A DNA stretch of 60,044 nucleotides from Rhodobacter sp. (GTDB lineage Bacteria; Pseudomonadota; Alphaproteobacteria; Rhodobacterales; Rhodobacteraceae): NCBI GenBank assembly GCA_020250175.1, contig JADCEN010000025.1:1-60044 (forward strand), written 5' to 3'. The notes below the pieces were generated by a model. That model was not told the DNA's origin. It worked only from the letters and a program-made list of their open reading frames with translations, and ran no database searches. Made by a program: the position numbers and the translations under genes. Shown here in pieces: positions 45,367 through 55,848 of this stretch. Position 1 is the first letter of the stretch; each line of letters starts with the position of its first letter.

Positions 45367-46704
45367 TCAGGGGCAGAAGATATCGTTCGAAAGCGCCAAC
45401 AGCATCAGCGAGATGACTATGGCAAGCCCCCCCGCCATCAAGATACGCAATGCCCTGTCAGACGGCGGGCGGCCGGTCACCGCCTCAAACGCGTGAAACA
45501 CCAGATGGCCACCATCCAACACCGGAACCGGGATCAGGTTGGCGAACCCCACGGCGGTCGAAAGCACTGCGATGAACCACAGGAAACTGGCCAGCCCCAG
45601 CGTGGCCGCAGCGCCGGAGGTTTCTGCGATGGTGATCGGACCGCTGAGATTGCAGGTGCTGATCGCCCCGGTGATCATATGGACAAGGCCCGAAACCGTC
45701 AGCGTGATCGCGCCCCAGGTCTGCTGCGCGCCCAGGCTGATCGCCTCGAACACACCCGGCGTGCGGGTTTCCGGCGCAAAAACCAGCCCGCCGGTCAACC
45801 CGATCAGCCAGCGCGTTTCAAAACCGCCTTCCGACAACGGAATATCCATGCGCCGCGGTTCCAGTGACACGTCGAAAACCTCGTCCGCGCGCCAGACAGT
45901 CAGGGCAACCGGCGCGCCGCCGGAATTGCCCACCACCTCGCGCAGCTGCGCAAAGGCCGTGACGGGCGTTCCGTCAACGGACAGAATCACATCGCCCGCC
46001 GCAAGACCCGCCTGCATCGCCGCTGAGGCCGGTTGCACCGAATCCACCACCGGCGGAAAGGGAAACGGCCCGTCCAGGGTCAGCACCTGGTCGCCGCGCT
46101 GCACGCGGTAGGACACCGGGGTCACCGGGTCCAGCGCTTCGGTGACCTTGCCGAAGGTTTCGAAATCAGGTGTCTCCTGCCCATCCACGGCCAGAATGCG
46201 GTCACCCGGCTGCAGCGCCGTTTCAAAGCCGGGCATGGCCTGGACCTCGCCCACCACCGGCTTGTCGACGGCGATGCCCTGCCACAGGAAAAAACCGGCA
46301 AAAAGCAGGATCGACAGCATGAAGTTGAAGGCCGGGCCGGCGGCCACCGTGGCAGACCGGGCCCAGACCGGCGCGCCATGCATGGTGCGGCGCAACTCGG
46401 CCTGGCTCAGCCCGCTCATCGCCGCCCCGTCTTTGGCCGAAGCGGCGTTGGCATCCCCCTTGAACTTGACGAAGCCGCCGAAGGGCAATGCGGCCACCTG
46501 CCATTTGGTGCCGCGCCGGTCGGTCCGCGACATCAGCACCGGACCGAAACCGATGGAGAAGACATCGGCATCGATCCCCGTCCATCGGGCCACGATGTAA
46601 TGGCCGTATTCATGCACCGCGACGATGACAGACAGGGCGACAACAAACGCAAGAAGCGTCCAGACAAAGCCGCCGAACGACGGGATCAACGAAAAGATGT
46701 CCAA
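45367..46704 (-). CDS. rseP: Site-2 intramembrane metalloprotease RseP
   Basis: 445 residues. Zinc site HEYGH at 31-35 in the first membrane segment, GFGPVLMSRTDRRGTKW with the beta-hairpin following, two PDZ domains (about 130-200 and 210-290), and the NLIPVPVLDGGHLVFHAFE motif (LDG, third zinc ligand) near 388-406. It cleaves anti-sigma factors or signal-peptide remnants in the membrane. It lies between dxr and bamA, as in other proteobacteria. Confidence 0.95.
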   Translation of the reverse strand: MDIFSLIPSFGGFVWTLLAFVVALSVIVAVHEYGHYIVARWTGIDADVFSIGFGPVLMSRTDRRGTKWQVAALPFGGFVKFKGDANAASAKDGAAMSGLSQAELRRTMHGAPVWARSATVAAGPAFNFMLSILLFAGFFLWQGIAVDKPVVGEVQAMPGFETALQPGDRILAVDGQETPDFETFGKVTEALDPVTPVSYRVQRGDQVLTLDGPFPFPPVVDSVQPASAAMQAGLAAGDVILSVDGTPVTAFAQLREVVGNSGGAPVALTVWRADEVFDVSLEPRRMDIPLSEGGFETRWLIGLTGGLVFAPETRTPGVFEAISLGAQQTWGAITLTVSGLVHMITGAISTCNLSGPITIAETSGAAATLGLASFLWFIAVLSTAVGFANLIPVPVLDGGHLVFHAFEAVTGRPPSDRALRILMAGGLAIVISLMLLALSNDIFCP

Positions 46705-46707
46705 CTT

Positions 46708-47880
46708 CTACCTCTGCCAATGACGGTGACGAACCGTGTATTCGGTGGTCCTGCGGGCGAGATGGTCCATCGCGACCACGTCCTCAAGGGTCAGCAGGGT
46801 GTTATCGCGGCGCATTTCGCCGGAAAGCCTGTCCAGCATAACGTCAACTATGGCTGCCATGTCGGCAAATCCAACCCCGCCCGCAAGGAAGTGATCAAGA
46901 GCCACCTCTTTTGCGGCATTGAAGACCGCCCCCGACAGGCCGCGCACCTCCATCACCGCTCGCGCCAGCCGCAGCGCGGGAAAGCGTGCCTCGTCGGGGG
47001 CCTCGAAGGTCAGTTGCCCCAGTTCCGCAAGGTTCAGCCGCGCGACAGGCACATGATCGCGGCGCGGCCAGTTAAGCGCGTAGCCAATGGCATGGCGCAT
47101 GTCCGCCGGCCCCAGATGGGCCATCATGCCCCCGTCGCGAAACCCCACAAGGGCATGCACGATGGATTGCGGATGGACGATCACTTCGATCCGGTCGGGA
47201 TCGAAGCCGAAGAACTCCCGCGTTTCGATCAGCTCCAGCGCCTTGTTGAACATCGAGGCGGAATCGACGGAAATCCGCTGGCCCATCGCCCAGGTGGGAT
47301 GCGCCACCGCCTCGGCCGGGGTGGCGGCCGCCATGCGCTCTGCCGACCAGGTGCGAAACGGCCCGCCCGAGGCGGTCAGGATCACCCGTTCAACCCCGGC
47401 GGGGTCTTCGCCCGTCAGGGCCTGGAAAACGGCGGAATGTTCGCTGTCCACCGGCAGGATGGTGGCCCCGTGCCGCGCGGCGGATGCCATCAGGACCGGA
47501 CCCGCCGTTACAAGGCTTTCCTTGTTGGCCAGGGCCAGGGTGCCGCCCTGGGCCAGCGCCCGCATGCCCGGAACCAGACCAGCCGCCCCGACAATCGCTG
47601 ACATGACCCAGTCCGCCTGCCGGTCGGCGGCCTCGGCCACGGCATCGGCCCCGGCGGCCACTTGCGTTCGGGTGCCTGACAGGGCGTCCTTGAGCGCGGC
47701 ATAGCATTCGGGATAGGCGGTGACGGCGATTTCCGCGTCAAAGCGGCGGGCCTGTGCCGCAAGCCGGTCCACCTGCCCGCCCCCGGTCAGCGCCACGACC
47801 TGCACGCTGCCGGGTGTCAGCAGGTTCAGCGTGTTTTCCCCGATCGAGCCGGTGGAACCGAAAACCGAAATCCGCCGCAT
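46708..47880 (-). CDS. dxr: 1-deoxy-D-xylulose-5-phosphate reductoisomerase
   Basis: 390 residues. NADPH motif GSTGSIGENTL at 8-18, ALANKESLVTAG, the metal site PVDSEHSAVFQAL, TASGGPFR and the flexible-loop MGQRISVDSASMFNKALELIE. It makes MEP, the committed step of the non-mevalonate isoprenoid pathway that feeds UppS. The ATG at 47880 overlaps the cdsA stop by one base. Confidence 0.97.
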   Translation of the reverse strand: MRRISVFGSTGSIGENTLNLLTPGSVQVVALTGGGQVDRLAAQARRFDAEIAVTAYPECYAALKDALSGTRTQVAAGADAVAEAADRQADWVMSAIVGAAGLVPGMRALAQGGTLALANKESLVTAGPVLMASAARHGATILPVDSEHSAVFQALTGEDPAGVERVILTASGGPFRTWSAERMAAATPAEAVAHPTWAMGQRISVDSASMFNKALELIETREFFGFDPDRIEVIVHPQSIVHALVGFRDGGMMAHLGPADMRHAIGYALNWPRRDHVPVARLNLAELGQLTFEAPDEARFPALRLARAVMEVRGLSGAVFNAAKEVALDHFLAGGVGFADMAAIVDVMLDRLSGEMRRDNTLLTLEDVVAMDHLARRTTEYTVRHRHWQR

Positions 47881-48671
47881 CAGGGGCGCACCTCGGGGAC
47901 AACGACGATCAGCGCCACGAAAAGCATCAGCAGCGCCGCCCCAAGCAGCCCGTCGAAGCGGTCCAGCAGCCCGCCGTGACCGGGGATCAGGTGCGAGCTG
48001 TCCTTCACGCCCATGCGCCGCTTGATGGCGCTTTCGGCGATATCGCCGATCTGCGAGGCCAGCGACAGGGCGGCGGATATCCAGGGCAGGTCCGGACCGG
48101 CGGTGGTAAAGCGCAGGAATACCAGACCGACCAGCGCTGCGGCAATCCATCCGGCAATCGTGCCGGACCAGGTCTTTTTCGGGCTGACGGCCGGCCAGAA
48201 TCGGGGGCCACCGATCATGCGGCCGGCGAAGTATCCGGCAATATCGGTGACGACAACGACAAGGACCAACCAGATCAGCCAGACCATGCCGTAATCGGCG
48301 CGAAAGCCGACAAGGCCCCAGGCAGCCAGCAGGATGGCAAAACCGTAAACAGCAAAGATCGCGGCGTGGCTGCGCAGCAGGACGGCCCCGGCAAGTGCCA
48401 CCAGGGCCAGAACGGCCAGGCCCGTGACACCCGGAACCACAAGGGCCAGCAGCACCCCCGACGCTGCGGCCAGCCCCAGAAGCCGGGCCGCCCCAGGCTG
48501 ATCCGGGCGGATCATCGCGGCCAGTTCCCAGATCATCAGCCCGGCAATCAAAACCGCCAGCGTGCCAAACCACCAGCCGCCAGCCCAGACAGCCGCAGCG
48601 CCGACAAGGACCATCGCAGCCCCCGAGACCATGCGCGGCCCAAGATCAGCCCAGGTGCCGGTTGCGGTCAT
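47880..48671 (-). CDS. cdsA: Phosphatidate cytidylyltransferase
   Basis: 263 residues with about seven membrane segments and the CDP-diacylglycerol synthase signature near the C-terminus: SLASQIGDIAESAIKRRMGVKDSSHLIPGHGGLLDRFDGLL. It makes CDP-diacylglycerol for phospholipid head groups. The ATG at 48671 overlaps the uppS stop by 4 bp; a longer frame upstream lies within uppS. Confidence 0.95.
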   Translation of the reverse strand: MTATGTWADLGPRMVSGAAMVLVGAAAVWAGGWWFGTLAVLIAGLMIWELAAMIRPDQPGAARLLGLAAASGVLLALVVPGVTGLAVLALVALAGAVLLRSHAAIFAVYGFAILLAAWGLVGFRADYGMVWLIWLVLVVVVTDIAGYFAGRMIGGPRFWPAVSPKKTWSGTIAGWIAAALVGLVFLRFTTAGPDLPWISAALSLASQIGDIAESAIKRRMGVKDSSHLIPGHGGLLDRFDGLLGAALLMLFVALIVVVPEVRP

Positions 48672-49411
48672 GCCGGGGCCGCCGCACCGAAGCGCCGTGC
48701 GCGGCCGCCAAAACGCCCGATGATCGCGGCAAGCTCTGCCGCAGTGAAATCGGGCCACAGCGTGGGGGTGAATTCGTATTCGGAATAGGCCGACTGCCAC
48801 AGCAGGAAGTTGGAAATCCGGGTCTCTCCGCTGGTGCGGATCACCAGATCGGGGTCGGGCAGATCATAGGTGTCCAGGCAGTTTTCCAGCATGTCCTCGT
48901 CAATGGCCTCAACCGCGACCTCGCCTGTCGCGACCCTGTCGGCAAGCTTGCGCGCGGCCCGCAGCACCTCGTTGCGCCCGCCGTAATTGATCGCAACCGT
49001 CAGGTTAAGAAGCGACAGGCCGGCAGTGCGCTCTTCGATCCCGGCCATCAGGCGCTGCAGCTTGGGGTCCAGACGTGTCCGGTCCCCGATGAAGCGCATC
49101 CGAACCCCTTCGGCTGCCAGCCGGTCCGCCTCGCGCTCGATGTAGCGAGCGAAGATCGACATCAGGCCCAGCACCTCTTCGGTGGAGCGTTTCCAGTTTT
49201 CTGTCGAAAAGGCATAGATGGTCAGCCAGCGGATGCCGAGATCCGGCGCGGACCGCACGATCTCGCGCACCCGCTCGGCGCCTTTGCGGTGTCCGACAAG
49301 CCGGGGCCAGCCCCGGTTTGTCGCCCATCGGCCGTTGCCGTCCATGATGATCGCGACATGCTCGGCGCGCCGCTCGGGCGGGCGGGCGTCGCGCTGTTCG
49401 GCCAAGGCCAA
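48668..49411 (-). CDS. uppS: Undecaprenyl diphosphate synthase
   Basis: 247 residues of the cis-prenyltransferase family: VAIIMDGNGRWATNRG (19-34, Asp24 metal ligand), HRKGAERVREIV, YAFSTENWKRSTEEV, and near the C-terminus DPDLVIRTSGETRISNFLLWQ, the substrate-binding RTSGE motif, with a final EYEFTPTLWPDF. It makes the C55 carrier for peptidoglycan and O-antigen. Coupled to cdsA by overlap. Confidence 0.97.
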   Translation of the reverse strand: MALAEQRDARPPERRAEHVAIIMDGNGRWATNRGWPRLVGHRKGAERVREIVRSAPDLGIRWLTIYAFSTENWKRSTEEVLGLMSIFARYIEREADRLAAEGVRMRFIGDRTRLDPKLQRLMAGIEERTAGLSLLNLTVAINYGGRNEVLRAARKLADRVATGEVAVEAIDEDMLENCLDTYDLPDPDLVIRTSGETRISNFLLWQSAYSEYEFTPTLWPDFTAAELAAIIGRFGGRARRFGAAAPA

Positions 49412-49446
49412 GGTCCTGCCCCCTTCCGGCGCGGCGAAGATGCAGG

Positions 49447-50013
49447 TCAGACCTGCATGATCTCTGCCTGTTTCGATTCCAGCGCCCGGTCCACAACGGC
49501 GATGGCTTTGTCCGTCAGCTCCTGCACCTCGTCGGCATACATCTTCTGGTCGTCTTCCGACAGGCCGGCGGCTTTCGCCTTTTTGATCTGGTCCATGCCG
49601 TCGCGGCGCACATTGCGGATGGCGACCCTGGCCTGTTCGGCATACTGGGCCGCAACCTTGGTCAGCTCGCGCCGCCGCTCTTCGTTCAGTTCCGGGATCG
49701 GCAGACGGATCAGCGGTCCGTCAACGACGGGATTGATGCCGATCCCCGAATCGCGGATCGCGCGTTCGACCTTGGAAATCATGCCCTTGTCCCAAACGTT
49801 GATCACCACCATGCGCGGTTCAGGCACGTTGACCGTGCCAAGCTGGTTGATCGGGGTCATCTGGCCATAGGCATCCACCTGGATCGGCTCCAGAATCGAG
49901 GCCGAGGCGCGGCCCGTCCGCAACGAGGCAAATTCGGCGCGCAGCGCGGTCATGGCGCCGTCCATCCGGCGCTGCAGGGCATCAAGGTCGATCTCGGTGG
50001 CATCCTGGCTCAT
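49447..50013 (-). CDS. frr: Ribosome recycling factor
   Basis: 188 residues, the usual size. [23 protein letters not shown] near the N-terminus, [35 protein letters not shown], and [17 protein letters not shown] are characteristic. It splits post-termination ribosomes together with EF-G. It follows pyrH by 75 bp, a common pair. Confidence 0.97.
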   Translation of the reverse strand: MSQDATEIDLDALQRRMDGAMTALRAEFASLRTGRASASILEPIQVDAYGQMTPINQLGTVNVPEPRMVVINVWDKGMISKVERAIRDSGIGINPVVDGPLIRLPIPELNEERRRELTKVAAQYAEQARVAIRNVRRDGMDQIKKAKAAGLSEDDQKMYADEVQELTDKAIAVVDRALESKQAEIMQV

Positions 50014-50088
50014 CAGGGGGTCCCTTCTTATGGGCAGTAAGGCGTCTTGGCCGGTCTATAGCAGCGCGCGGCGCACATGGGTATAGGC

Positions 50089-50835
50089 TCAGCCCTGTAC
50101 CCGCGTATGGGCCCCCCGCCCGCCCAGGATGCCGCGGAAGCCGCCGGGTTCGTCCAGGCTGAAGACGATGATCGGCAGATTGTTGTCGCGCGCCAGCGCA
50201 ATCGCCGAGGCATCCATCACGCCAAGATGCTGTTGCAGCACCTCGTCATAGCTGACCCTGTCATAGCGTTTGGCATCGGGGTATTTCTTGGGGTCCTTGT
50301 CATAGACGCCGTCCACCTTGGTTCCCTTGAAGATCGCCTCGCAGGCCATTTCGCTGGCCCGCAGCGTCGCGGCGGTATCGGTGGTGAAATAGGGGTTGCC
50401 TGTTCCGGCGGCGAAGATGACGACGCGCTTCTTTTCCAGGTGCCGCACGGCGCGGCGGCGGATATAGGGCTCGCACACCTGATCCATCGGAATGGCCGAG
50501 ATCACGCGGGTAAAAATGCCGATCTGTTCAAGAGAGGCCTGCATCGCCAGCGCATTCATCACCGTGGCCAGCATCCCCATGTAATCGGCCGTGGTGCGTT
50601 CCATACCCTGGGCCGAACCCTGCAGGCCGCGAAAGATATTGCCGCCGCCGATCACCATGCAGATCTCGACGCCCAGATCATGGACCGATTTCACTTCTTG
50701 CGCGATGCGCTTCACAGTGGGCGGGTGCAGACCATAGCCCTGATCGCCCATCAGCGCCTCGCCCGAGATTTTCAGAAGGACGCGCCTGTAGCGCATGATT
50801 GCCCCATCGCCGCCGTTGGCCGCCGCGCCGGTCAT
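50089..50835 (-). CDS. pyrH: UMP kinase
   Basis: 248 residues of the bacterial amino-acid-kinase-type UMP kinase: [14 protein letters not shown] near the start, [42 protein letters not shown], and [14 protein letters not shown]. It phosphorylates UMP. The ATG at 50835 is preferred, just after a G-rich GGGGGGCAGG sequence; ATG 50853 upstream is possible. First gene of the long minus-strand envelope block. Confidence 0.95.
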   Translation of the reverse strand: MTGAAANGGDGAIMRYRRVLLKISGEALMGDQGYGLHPPTVKRIAQEVKSVHDLGVEICMVIGGGNIFRGLQGSAQGMERTTADYMGMLATVMNALAMQASLEQIGIFTRVISAIPMDQVCEPYIRRRAVRHLEKKRVVIFAAGTGNPYFTTDTAATLRASEMACEAIFKGTKVDGVYDKDPKKYPDAKRYDRVSYDEVLQQHLGVMDASAIALARDNNLPIIVFSLDEPGGFRGILGGRGAHTRVQG

Positions 50836-51043
50836 CGCCTGCCCCCCGTTCATCTGTTCTTGTTTGACTGCGGCGCAAAATGTCGGAAAACGGGGCCGGG
50901 TACAACGGGGAAGCTGCATTTTCCGGCAAGCGCCACCTGTACCCGGCCTCGACGGTGGCGGCGCGGGCTTCATACACCGCCGCCACCCTGAGATACCTGC
51001 GAGAATAAGTCAGGGCTTGCGGGCCCGATCCTTGGGGACCGAC

Positions 51044-51916
51044 GTGCCATCCTCCGACATCCCGCCTGACCGCCCGGTGCTGATCGCCGGGCCGACTGCC
51101 AGCGGCAAATCGGCCCTGGCCGAAACAATCGTGGCGACCGGCGGCGGGGTGATCGTGAATGCGGATGCGCTGCAGGTCTATGACTGCTGGCGGGTTCTGA
51201 CAGCGCGGCCCACAGCGGCGGCCGAAGCGGCACTGCCGCACCGCCTTTATGGCCATGTCGGGCGCGAACAGGCCTATTCGGCCGGCCACTGGCTGCGCGA
51301 GGTGCGGGCGGTGCTGGCCGAAGGGCTGCGCCCGGTGATCGTGGGGGGAACCGGGCTTTATTTCATGGCGCTGACCGAAGGCCTGGCCGAGGTGCCGCCG
51401 GTGCCGCCCGGCATCAGGGCAGAAGCCGATTTCCGGCTGCACGATGCCGGTCTTGCGGCGATGACGGCAGAGCTTGACCCCGCCACAGCGGCGCGGATCG
51501 ACCTGCGCAACCCCGCGCGGGTGCAGCGCGCCTGGGAGGTGCTGCGGGCCACCGGGCGCGGCCTGGCCGACTGGCAGGCCGATACCGGGCCGCCGCTGCT
51601 GCCGCCGGATCGTGTCAAGGCGCTGGTGCTGGACCCCGGTCGTGACTGGCTGGCGGCGCGGATCGACCGGCGATTCGACGCGATGATGGCGGCGGGCGCG
51701 CTGGAAGAGGTGCGGGCGGCCTTGCCGGCCTGGCAGACCGGCGCGCCCTGGACACGGGCCATCGGCGCACCGGAACTGGCGGCGCATCTGCGCGGAGAGT
51801 TCAGCCTGCCCCAGGCCGTGGCGGCCGCCAAGCTTGCGTCGCGGCAATATGCCAAGCGCCAGCGCACCTGGTTCCGCAGCCGTATGGCGGCATGGCAGCG
51901 CATCGCCCCGGCCTGA
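51044..51916 (+). CDS. miaA: tRNA dimethylallyltransferase
   Basis: 290 residues. P-loop [14 protein letters not shown] (13-26), [11 protein letters not shown] with the catalytic Asp, [35 protein letters not shown], and a C-terminal [14 protein letters not shown]. It isopentenylates A37 of tRNAs reading UNN. No in-frame ATG is near; GTG 51044 follows GGGGACC and gives a family-like N-terminus. Divergent from pyrH with a 208-bp gap. Confidence 0.94.
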   Translation: MPSSDIPPDRPVLIAGPTASGKSALAETIVATGGGVIVNADALQVYDCWRVLTARPTAAAEAALPHRLYGHVGREQAYSAGHWLREVRAVLAEGLRPVIVGGTGLYFMALTEGLAEVPPVPPGIRAEADFRLHDAGLAAMTAELDPATAARIDLRNPARVQRAWEVLRATGRGLADWQADTGPPLLPPDRVKALVLDPGRDWLAARIDRRFDAMMAAGALEEVRAALPAWQTGAPWTRAIGAPELAAHLRGEFSLPQAVAAAKLASRQYAKRQRTWFRSRMAAWQRIAPA

Positions 51917-52016
51917 CCGCTGCCCGTGCAGCGATGCCACAGCATCGGCGCAGCCTGTGGATTTCCGCTTGGGTGCGCACAGCGGGTGCTGGTATGGTAA
52001 ATGCCGGTTAATCCGG

Positions 52017-52823
52017 ATGCGACAAATGAAAGACCTTCCACCGGGTCCGCAGGCGCGGCTTATGGCGATTCCCCGTCTTGCAGCGGGGGGGCGCTGGCGC
52101 GTGGAAGCGATGCGGTCCCTGTCCGAGCCGATGCTTTTGTGGTTCACCAAGGGCCAGGGGCGGATCACCGTGGCAGGCGTGACGCGCGGCTATACCCCGC
52201 ACAACGCGGTCCTCATTCCCGCAGGCATAATGCACGGCTTTGAGGTTGGCCCACAGGTCTTTGGAACTGCTCTTTTTTTCGGTCGGGACAATGAAGTGGC
52301 CCTGCCGTCCTCCCCGGTGCATCTGCGCATTCGGGAAACCCAGTTGCAGGTGGAACTGAACCTGTGCCTGGACAGCATCCAGCGCGAACTGGACAGCACC
52401 CTTCCCGGCCATGACCGGGCGGTGCGGCATCATCTGGGCCTGCTGGGCGTGTGGCTGGAACGGCAGACAGCGCGGATGCCGTCCGAGGCGGTGACGCCCG
52501 AATCCGCCCGGCGGCTGGTGACGGGCTTTACCGCGCTGCTGGAGCGTGATTTCCGTTCGGGGCGCGGCGTGGCCGACTATGCCGCAGCCATGGGCGTGAC
52601 ACCCACGCATCTGACCCGCTGCTGCCAGCAGACCTGCGGACGTCCCGCCTCGGCGCTGCTGCATGACCGGCTGCTGTTCGAGGCGCGGCGGATGCTGGCC
52701 GAAACCGACCGGCCGGTCAGTCACATAGCCCGGGATCTTGGGTTCACCTCGCCATCCTATTTTACCCGTGCCTTCCTGCATCAGACGGGCAAAACACCCT
52801 CGGCCTTCCGGCGCGCGCCCTGA
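52017..52823 (+). CDS. AraC family transcriptional regulator
   Basis: 268 residues. The N-terminal half resembles an AraC sensing cupin (WFTKGQGRITVAGVTRGYTPHNAVLIPAG), the C-terminal 100 residues hold two HTHs: GVADYAAAMGVTPTHLTRCCQQ and VSHIARDLGFTSPSYFTRAFLHQTGKTPSAFR, the AraC signature. It lies 168 bp upstream of the peptide ABC operon in the same direction and is a natural candidate regulator of it. Start at ATG 52017; ATG 52026 is equally possible and neither has a clear ribosome binding site. Confidence 0.9.
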   Translation: MRQMKDLPPGPQARLMAIPRLAAGGRWRVEAMRSLSEPMLLWFTKGQGRITVAGVTRGYTPHNAVLIPAGIMHGFEVGPQVFGTALFFGRDNEVALPSSPVHLRIRETQLQVELNLCLDSIQRELDSTLPGHDRAVRHHLGLLGVWLERQTARMPSEAVTPESARRLVTGFTALLERDFRSGRGVADYAAAMGVTPTHLTRCCQQTCGRPASALLHDRLLFEARRMLAETDRPVSHIARDLGFTSPSYFTRAFLHQTGKTPSAFRRAP

Positions 52824-52991
52824 CGCCGGAACGCCCGTGTCGCAAACAGGTGCCGTAACGGCGAAGGCAGACGTTGACGCGGCAGGTCATTCTGTGCGGA
52901 ATGGTCCGCGCAAACATGGCTTCAATCCGCGCCCGGCAGGTCCGCCGGGCCCGCGCGGTGACCGAGGGCATGTTCTGACAGGGAGATGACA

Positions 52992-54635
52992 ATGAAAGAC
53001 GACACACAACTGGGCCCCCGGCTGCATCCGGCGGCGATCATGTATGCGGACGAAGTGGCAGCCGGAAAGCTGTCGCGCCGCGAGTTTCTGACGCGGACCA
53101 CGGCGCTGGGCGTTTCTGCCGTTGCCGCCTACGGCCTGCTGGGCCTTGCCACGCCGCAAGCGCGCGCGCAGGAAACCCCGGTCACGGGCGGAACCTTGCG
53201 GATGAACATGGAAACCCGGGCGCTGAAAGACCCGCGCACCTGGGACTGGTCGGAACTGGCGAATTTCAGCCGCGGCTGGCTGGAATATCTGGTCGAATAC
53301 GAGCGCGACGGAACCATCGTCGGCCGCCTGCTGGAAAGCTGGTCCACCAACGCGGATGCAACCGTTTACACGCTGAATGTCCGCCCCGGCGTCAAGTGGA
53401 ACAATGGCGACGATTTCACTGCGGAAGATGTGGCCTTCAACATCACCCGCTGGTGCGATGCCTCTGTCGAAGGCAATTCCATGGCGACCCGGATGGGCGG
53501 CCTGGTGGACGAGACGACAAAGCAGGCCCGCGCCGGTGCCGTTGCGGTCGCAGGCCCGCTGACGGTCACGCTGACCCTGCCCGCCCCCGACATCAGCCTG
53601 ATCGCCGGGATGAGCGATTATCCTGCGGCGATCGTGCACCAAAGCTATGACAACGGCGACCCGTCCGTGAACCCGATCGGCACCGGCCCCTACCTGCCGG
53701 AAACAAACGAGGTCGGCGTGCGCCAGACGCTGGTACGCAACCCCAATCACACCTGGTGGGGCGAGGGGGCCTATCTGGACCGGATCGAGTATATCGATTA
53801 CGGCACCGATCCCGCAGCGGTTCTTGCGGCGGCACAATCCGGCGAGATTGATGCAACCTACCGCACCGAGGGCGATTTCGTGGCGGTGTTTGATGGCATC
53901 GGCTGGACCAAGACCGAAGCGGTCACCGCCGGCACGCTGGCGGTTCGCTTTCACCATGCCGTGGCACCATATGACAACCTTGCCGTCCGCAAGGCGCTGC
54001 AATTGGCCGTGGACAACAATGTTGTGCTGGAACTTGGCTTTGCCGGTCTGGGACAGGTTGCGGAAAACCACCATGTCTGTCCGATCCACCCGGAATATGC
54101 CCAGCTGCCGCCTTTGGTGGTCGATCCGGCCGCAGCCAAGGCGATGCTTGCCGAAGCGGGCCATGCGGATACTGAATTCGAACTGATCTCGCTTGACGAC
54201 AACTGGCAGGCGGCAACCTGCGATGCCGTTGCAGCCCAGCTTCGGGACGCGGGCGTGAACATCAAACGCTCGATCCTGCCCGGATCGACCTTCTGGAATG
54301 ACTGGCTGAAATACCCGTTCTCTGCCACCGAATGGAACATGCGTCCGCTGGGCGTTCAGATCCTGGCGCTGGCCTATAAATCGGGCGTGGCCTGGAACGA
54401 AACCGCCTTTGCCAATGCCGAGTTCGATGCCGAATTGACCAAGGCGCTGGCGATTGCCGATGCGTCCGAGCGTCGCAAGGTCATGGAACGCCTGCAGTTG
54501 ATCATGCAGGAACAGGGCGTTCTGATCCAGCCGTTCTGGCGGTCGGTGTTCCGTCATGCCAATGCAAACGTCCGCGGTGCCGATGCGCACCCGATTTTCG
54601 AACACCACCACTACAAGTGGTGGATCGCGGTCTGA
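52992..54635 (+). CDS. Peptide-type ABC transporter substrate-binding protein (Tat exported)
   Basis: 547 residues of the SBP_bac_5 family (peptide/nickel binding): [11 protein letters not shown] after the signal, [47 protein letters not shown], and a C-terminal [13 protein letters not shown]. Its export signal has twin arginines (SRREFL at 28-33) followed by a hydrophobic stretch and ARA-Q (about 59), so it should be a Tat substrate. GGGAG lies 6 bp before ATG 52992. First gene of a four-gene transporter operon. The ligand cannot be read from sequence. Confidence 0.92.
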   Translation: MKDDTQLGPRLHPAAIMYADEVAAGKLSRREFLTRTTALGVSAVAAYGLLGLATPQARAQETPVTGGTLRMNMETRALKDPRTWDWSELANFSRGWLEYLVEYERDGTIVGRLLESWSTNADATVYTLNVRPGVKWNNGDDFTAEDVAFNITRWCDASVEGNSMATRMGGLVDETTKQARAGAVAVAGPLTVTLTLPAPDISLIAGMSDYPAAIVHQSYDNGDPSVNPIGTGPYLPETNEVGVRQTLVRNPNHTWWGEGAYLDRIEYIDYGTDPAAVLAAAQSGEIDATYRTEGDFVAVFDGIGWTKTEAVTAGTLAVRFHHAVAPYDNLAVRKALQLAVDNNVVLELGFAGLGQVAENHHVCPIHPEYAQLPPLVVDPAAAKAMLAEAGHADTEFELISLDDNWQAATCDAVAAQLRDAGVNIKRSILPGSTFWNDWLKYPFSATEWNMRPLGVQILALAYKSGVAWNETAFANAEFDAELTKALAIADASERRKVMERLQLIMQEQGVLIQPFWRSVFRHANANVRGADAHPIFEHHHYKWWIAV

Positions 54636-54751
54636 CCGGCGATTCGTGACGACCCGGCGCGGACGGCAGTGGCCGTCCGCGCTGTTTGCCCGGATCAGGG
54701 CGGCATGTTTCGCCCCAAGACGGCAAGACCCAGGCCGGAGATGCCCCCCCA

Positions 54752-55837
54752 ATGCTTGCTTTCCTGATCCGGCGCGTTCTGACAATGGTTCTCACGGCGC
54801 TGTGCCTGACCTTTGTTGTCTTTTACCTGACCAATCTGCCGCCCAACCTTGAGAAACTTGCCAAGTCCGAGGCGTCCACGCGGATGAGCGATGCGGACGT
54901 GGCAAGCTGGATCGAGCGCAACGGCTTTGGCCGCCCGATGTTGCTGCGCTATGGCGAATGGCTGGGCGTGGTCCCCGGCTGGACCCGGACCGAGGATGGC
55001 GTGACCAGGGGGCGCTGCATTGAAGCGGGGCAGGACCCGGCGGCGGCCCCGCTGCGCTGCGGCGTGTTGCAGGGCGACTGGGGTTTCTCGACGGTGTTCA
55101 AGCAGCCTGTTTCGCAGATCATCGCAGAAAGACTCAGCGCGACCGGCCTGCTGATGCTGTGGGTGATGATCGTCATGGTGCCGACCTCGCTTCTGATCGG
55201 CGTACTGTCGGGGATGCGCGAAGGCTCGCGGCTGGACCGGGGCCTGTCGATCTTTTCCATCGCCTCGACTGCCACGCCTGAATATGTCTCGGGCGTGGTG
55301 CTGATCGCCCTCTTCGCCTCCACCACCACCGGGATTTCGCCATGGCTGGCCGAACAGGGCTGGATTTCGGGCAAGACCCTGTTCTTGGGCACCGCCACCA
55401 GCGCGCTGGACAGCGGGATCACCTTCTGGAACTTCGGCCTGCCGGTGATGACCATTGCGCTTTATGGCATCGGCTACATCGCGCGCATGACCCGCGCCAG
55501 CATGACCGAGGTGATGACGGCGCAGTATATCCGCACCGCGCGGCTGAAGGGCGTGTCCTTTGGCATGGTCGTGATGAAGCACGCGCTGCGCAACGCGCTG
55601 ATCGCGCCCTTCACCGTGATCATGCTGCAGTTCCCCTGGCTGCTGAACGGTGTGGTGATTGTCGAGACCCTGTTCAATTATAAGGGCTTCGGCTGGACGC
55701 TGGTCCAGGCGGCCGGCAATAACGACATCGAGTTGCTGCTCGCCTGTTCGGTGGTGGCCGTCTTTGTGGTGCTGATGACACAGCTGATCTCGGACATCGG
55801 CTATGTCTTTCTGAACCCCCGTATCCGCGTGTCGTAA
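54752..55837 (+). CDS. Peptide-type ABC transporter permease (DppB-like)
   Basis: 361 residues with about six membrane segments: LIRRVLTMVLTALCLTFVVFYL at the N-terminus, and the EAA-type loop near ARMTRASMTEVMTAQYIRTARLKGVS. Longer than typical DppB: residues about 70-110 form an extra external loop with Cys89 and Cys103, perhaps a disulfide. The ATG at 54752 follows GGAG about 12 bp upstream; spacing is long. The next permease starts 11 bp after it. Confidence 0.9.
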   Translation: MLAFLIRRVLTMVLTALCLTFVVFYLTNLPPNLEKLAKSEASTRMSDADVASWIERNGFGRPMLLRYGEWLGVVPGWTRTEDGVTRGRCIEAGQDPAAAPLRCGVLQGDWGFSTVFKQPVSQIIAERLSATGLLMLWVMIVMVPTSLLIGVLSGMREGSRLDRGLSIFSIASTATPEYVSGVVLIALFASTTTGISPWLAEQGWISGKTLFLGTATSALDSGITFWNFGLPVMTIALYGIGYIARMTRASMTEVMTAQYIRTARLKGVSFGMVVMKHALRNALIAPFTVIMLQFPWLLNGVVIVETLFNYKGFGWTLVQAAGNNDIELLLACSVVAVFVVLMTQLISDIGYVFLNPRIRVS

Positions 55838-55848
55838 GGAGGCCGCCG

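Noticed and set aside
46708-48573. Long frame joining dxr to sequence inside cdsA
   Set aside because: The N-terminal 230 codons are Arg/Ala/Gly-rich shadow of cdsA; Dxr homology begins at the ATG at 47880.
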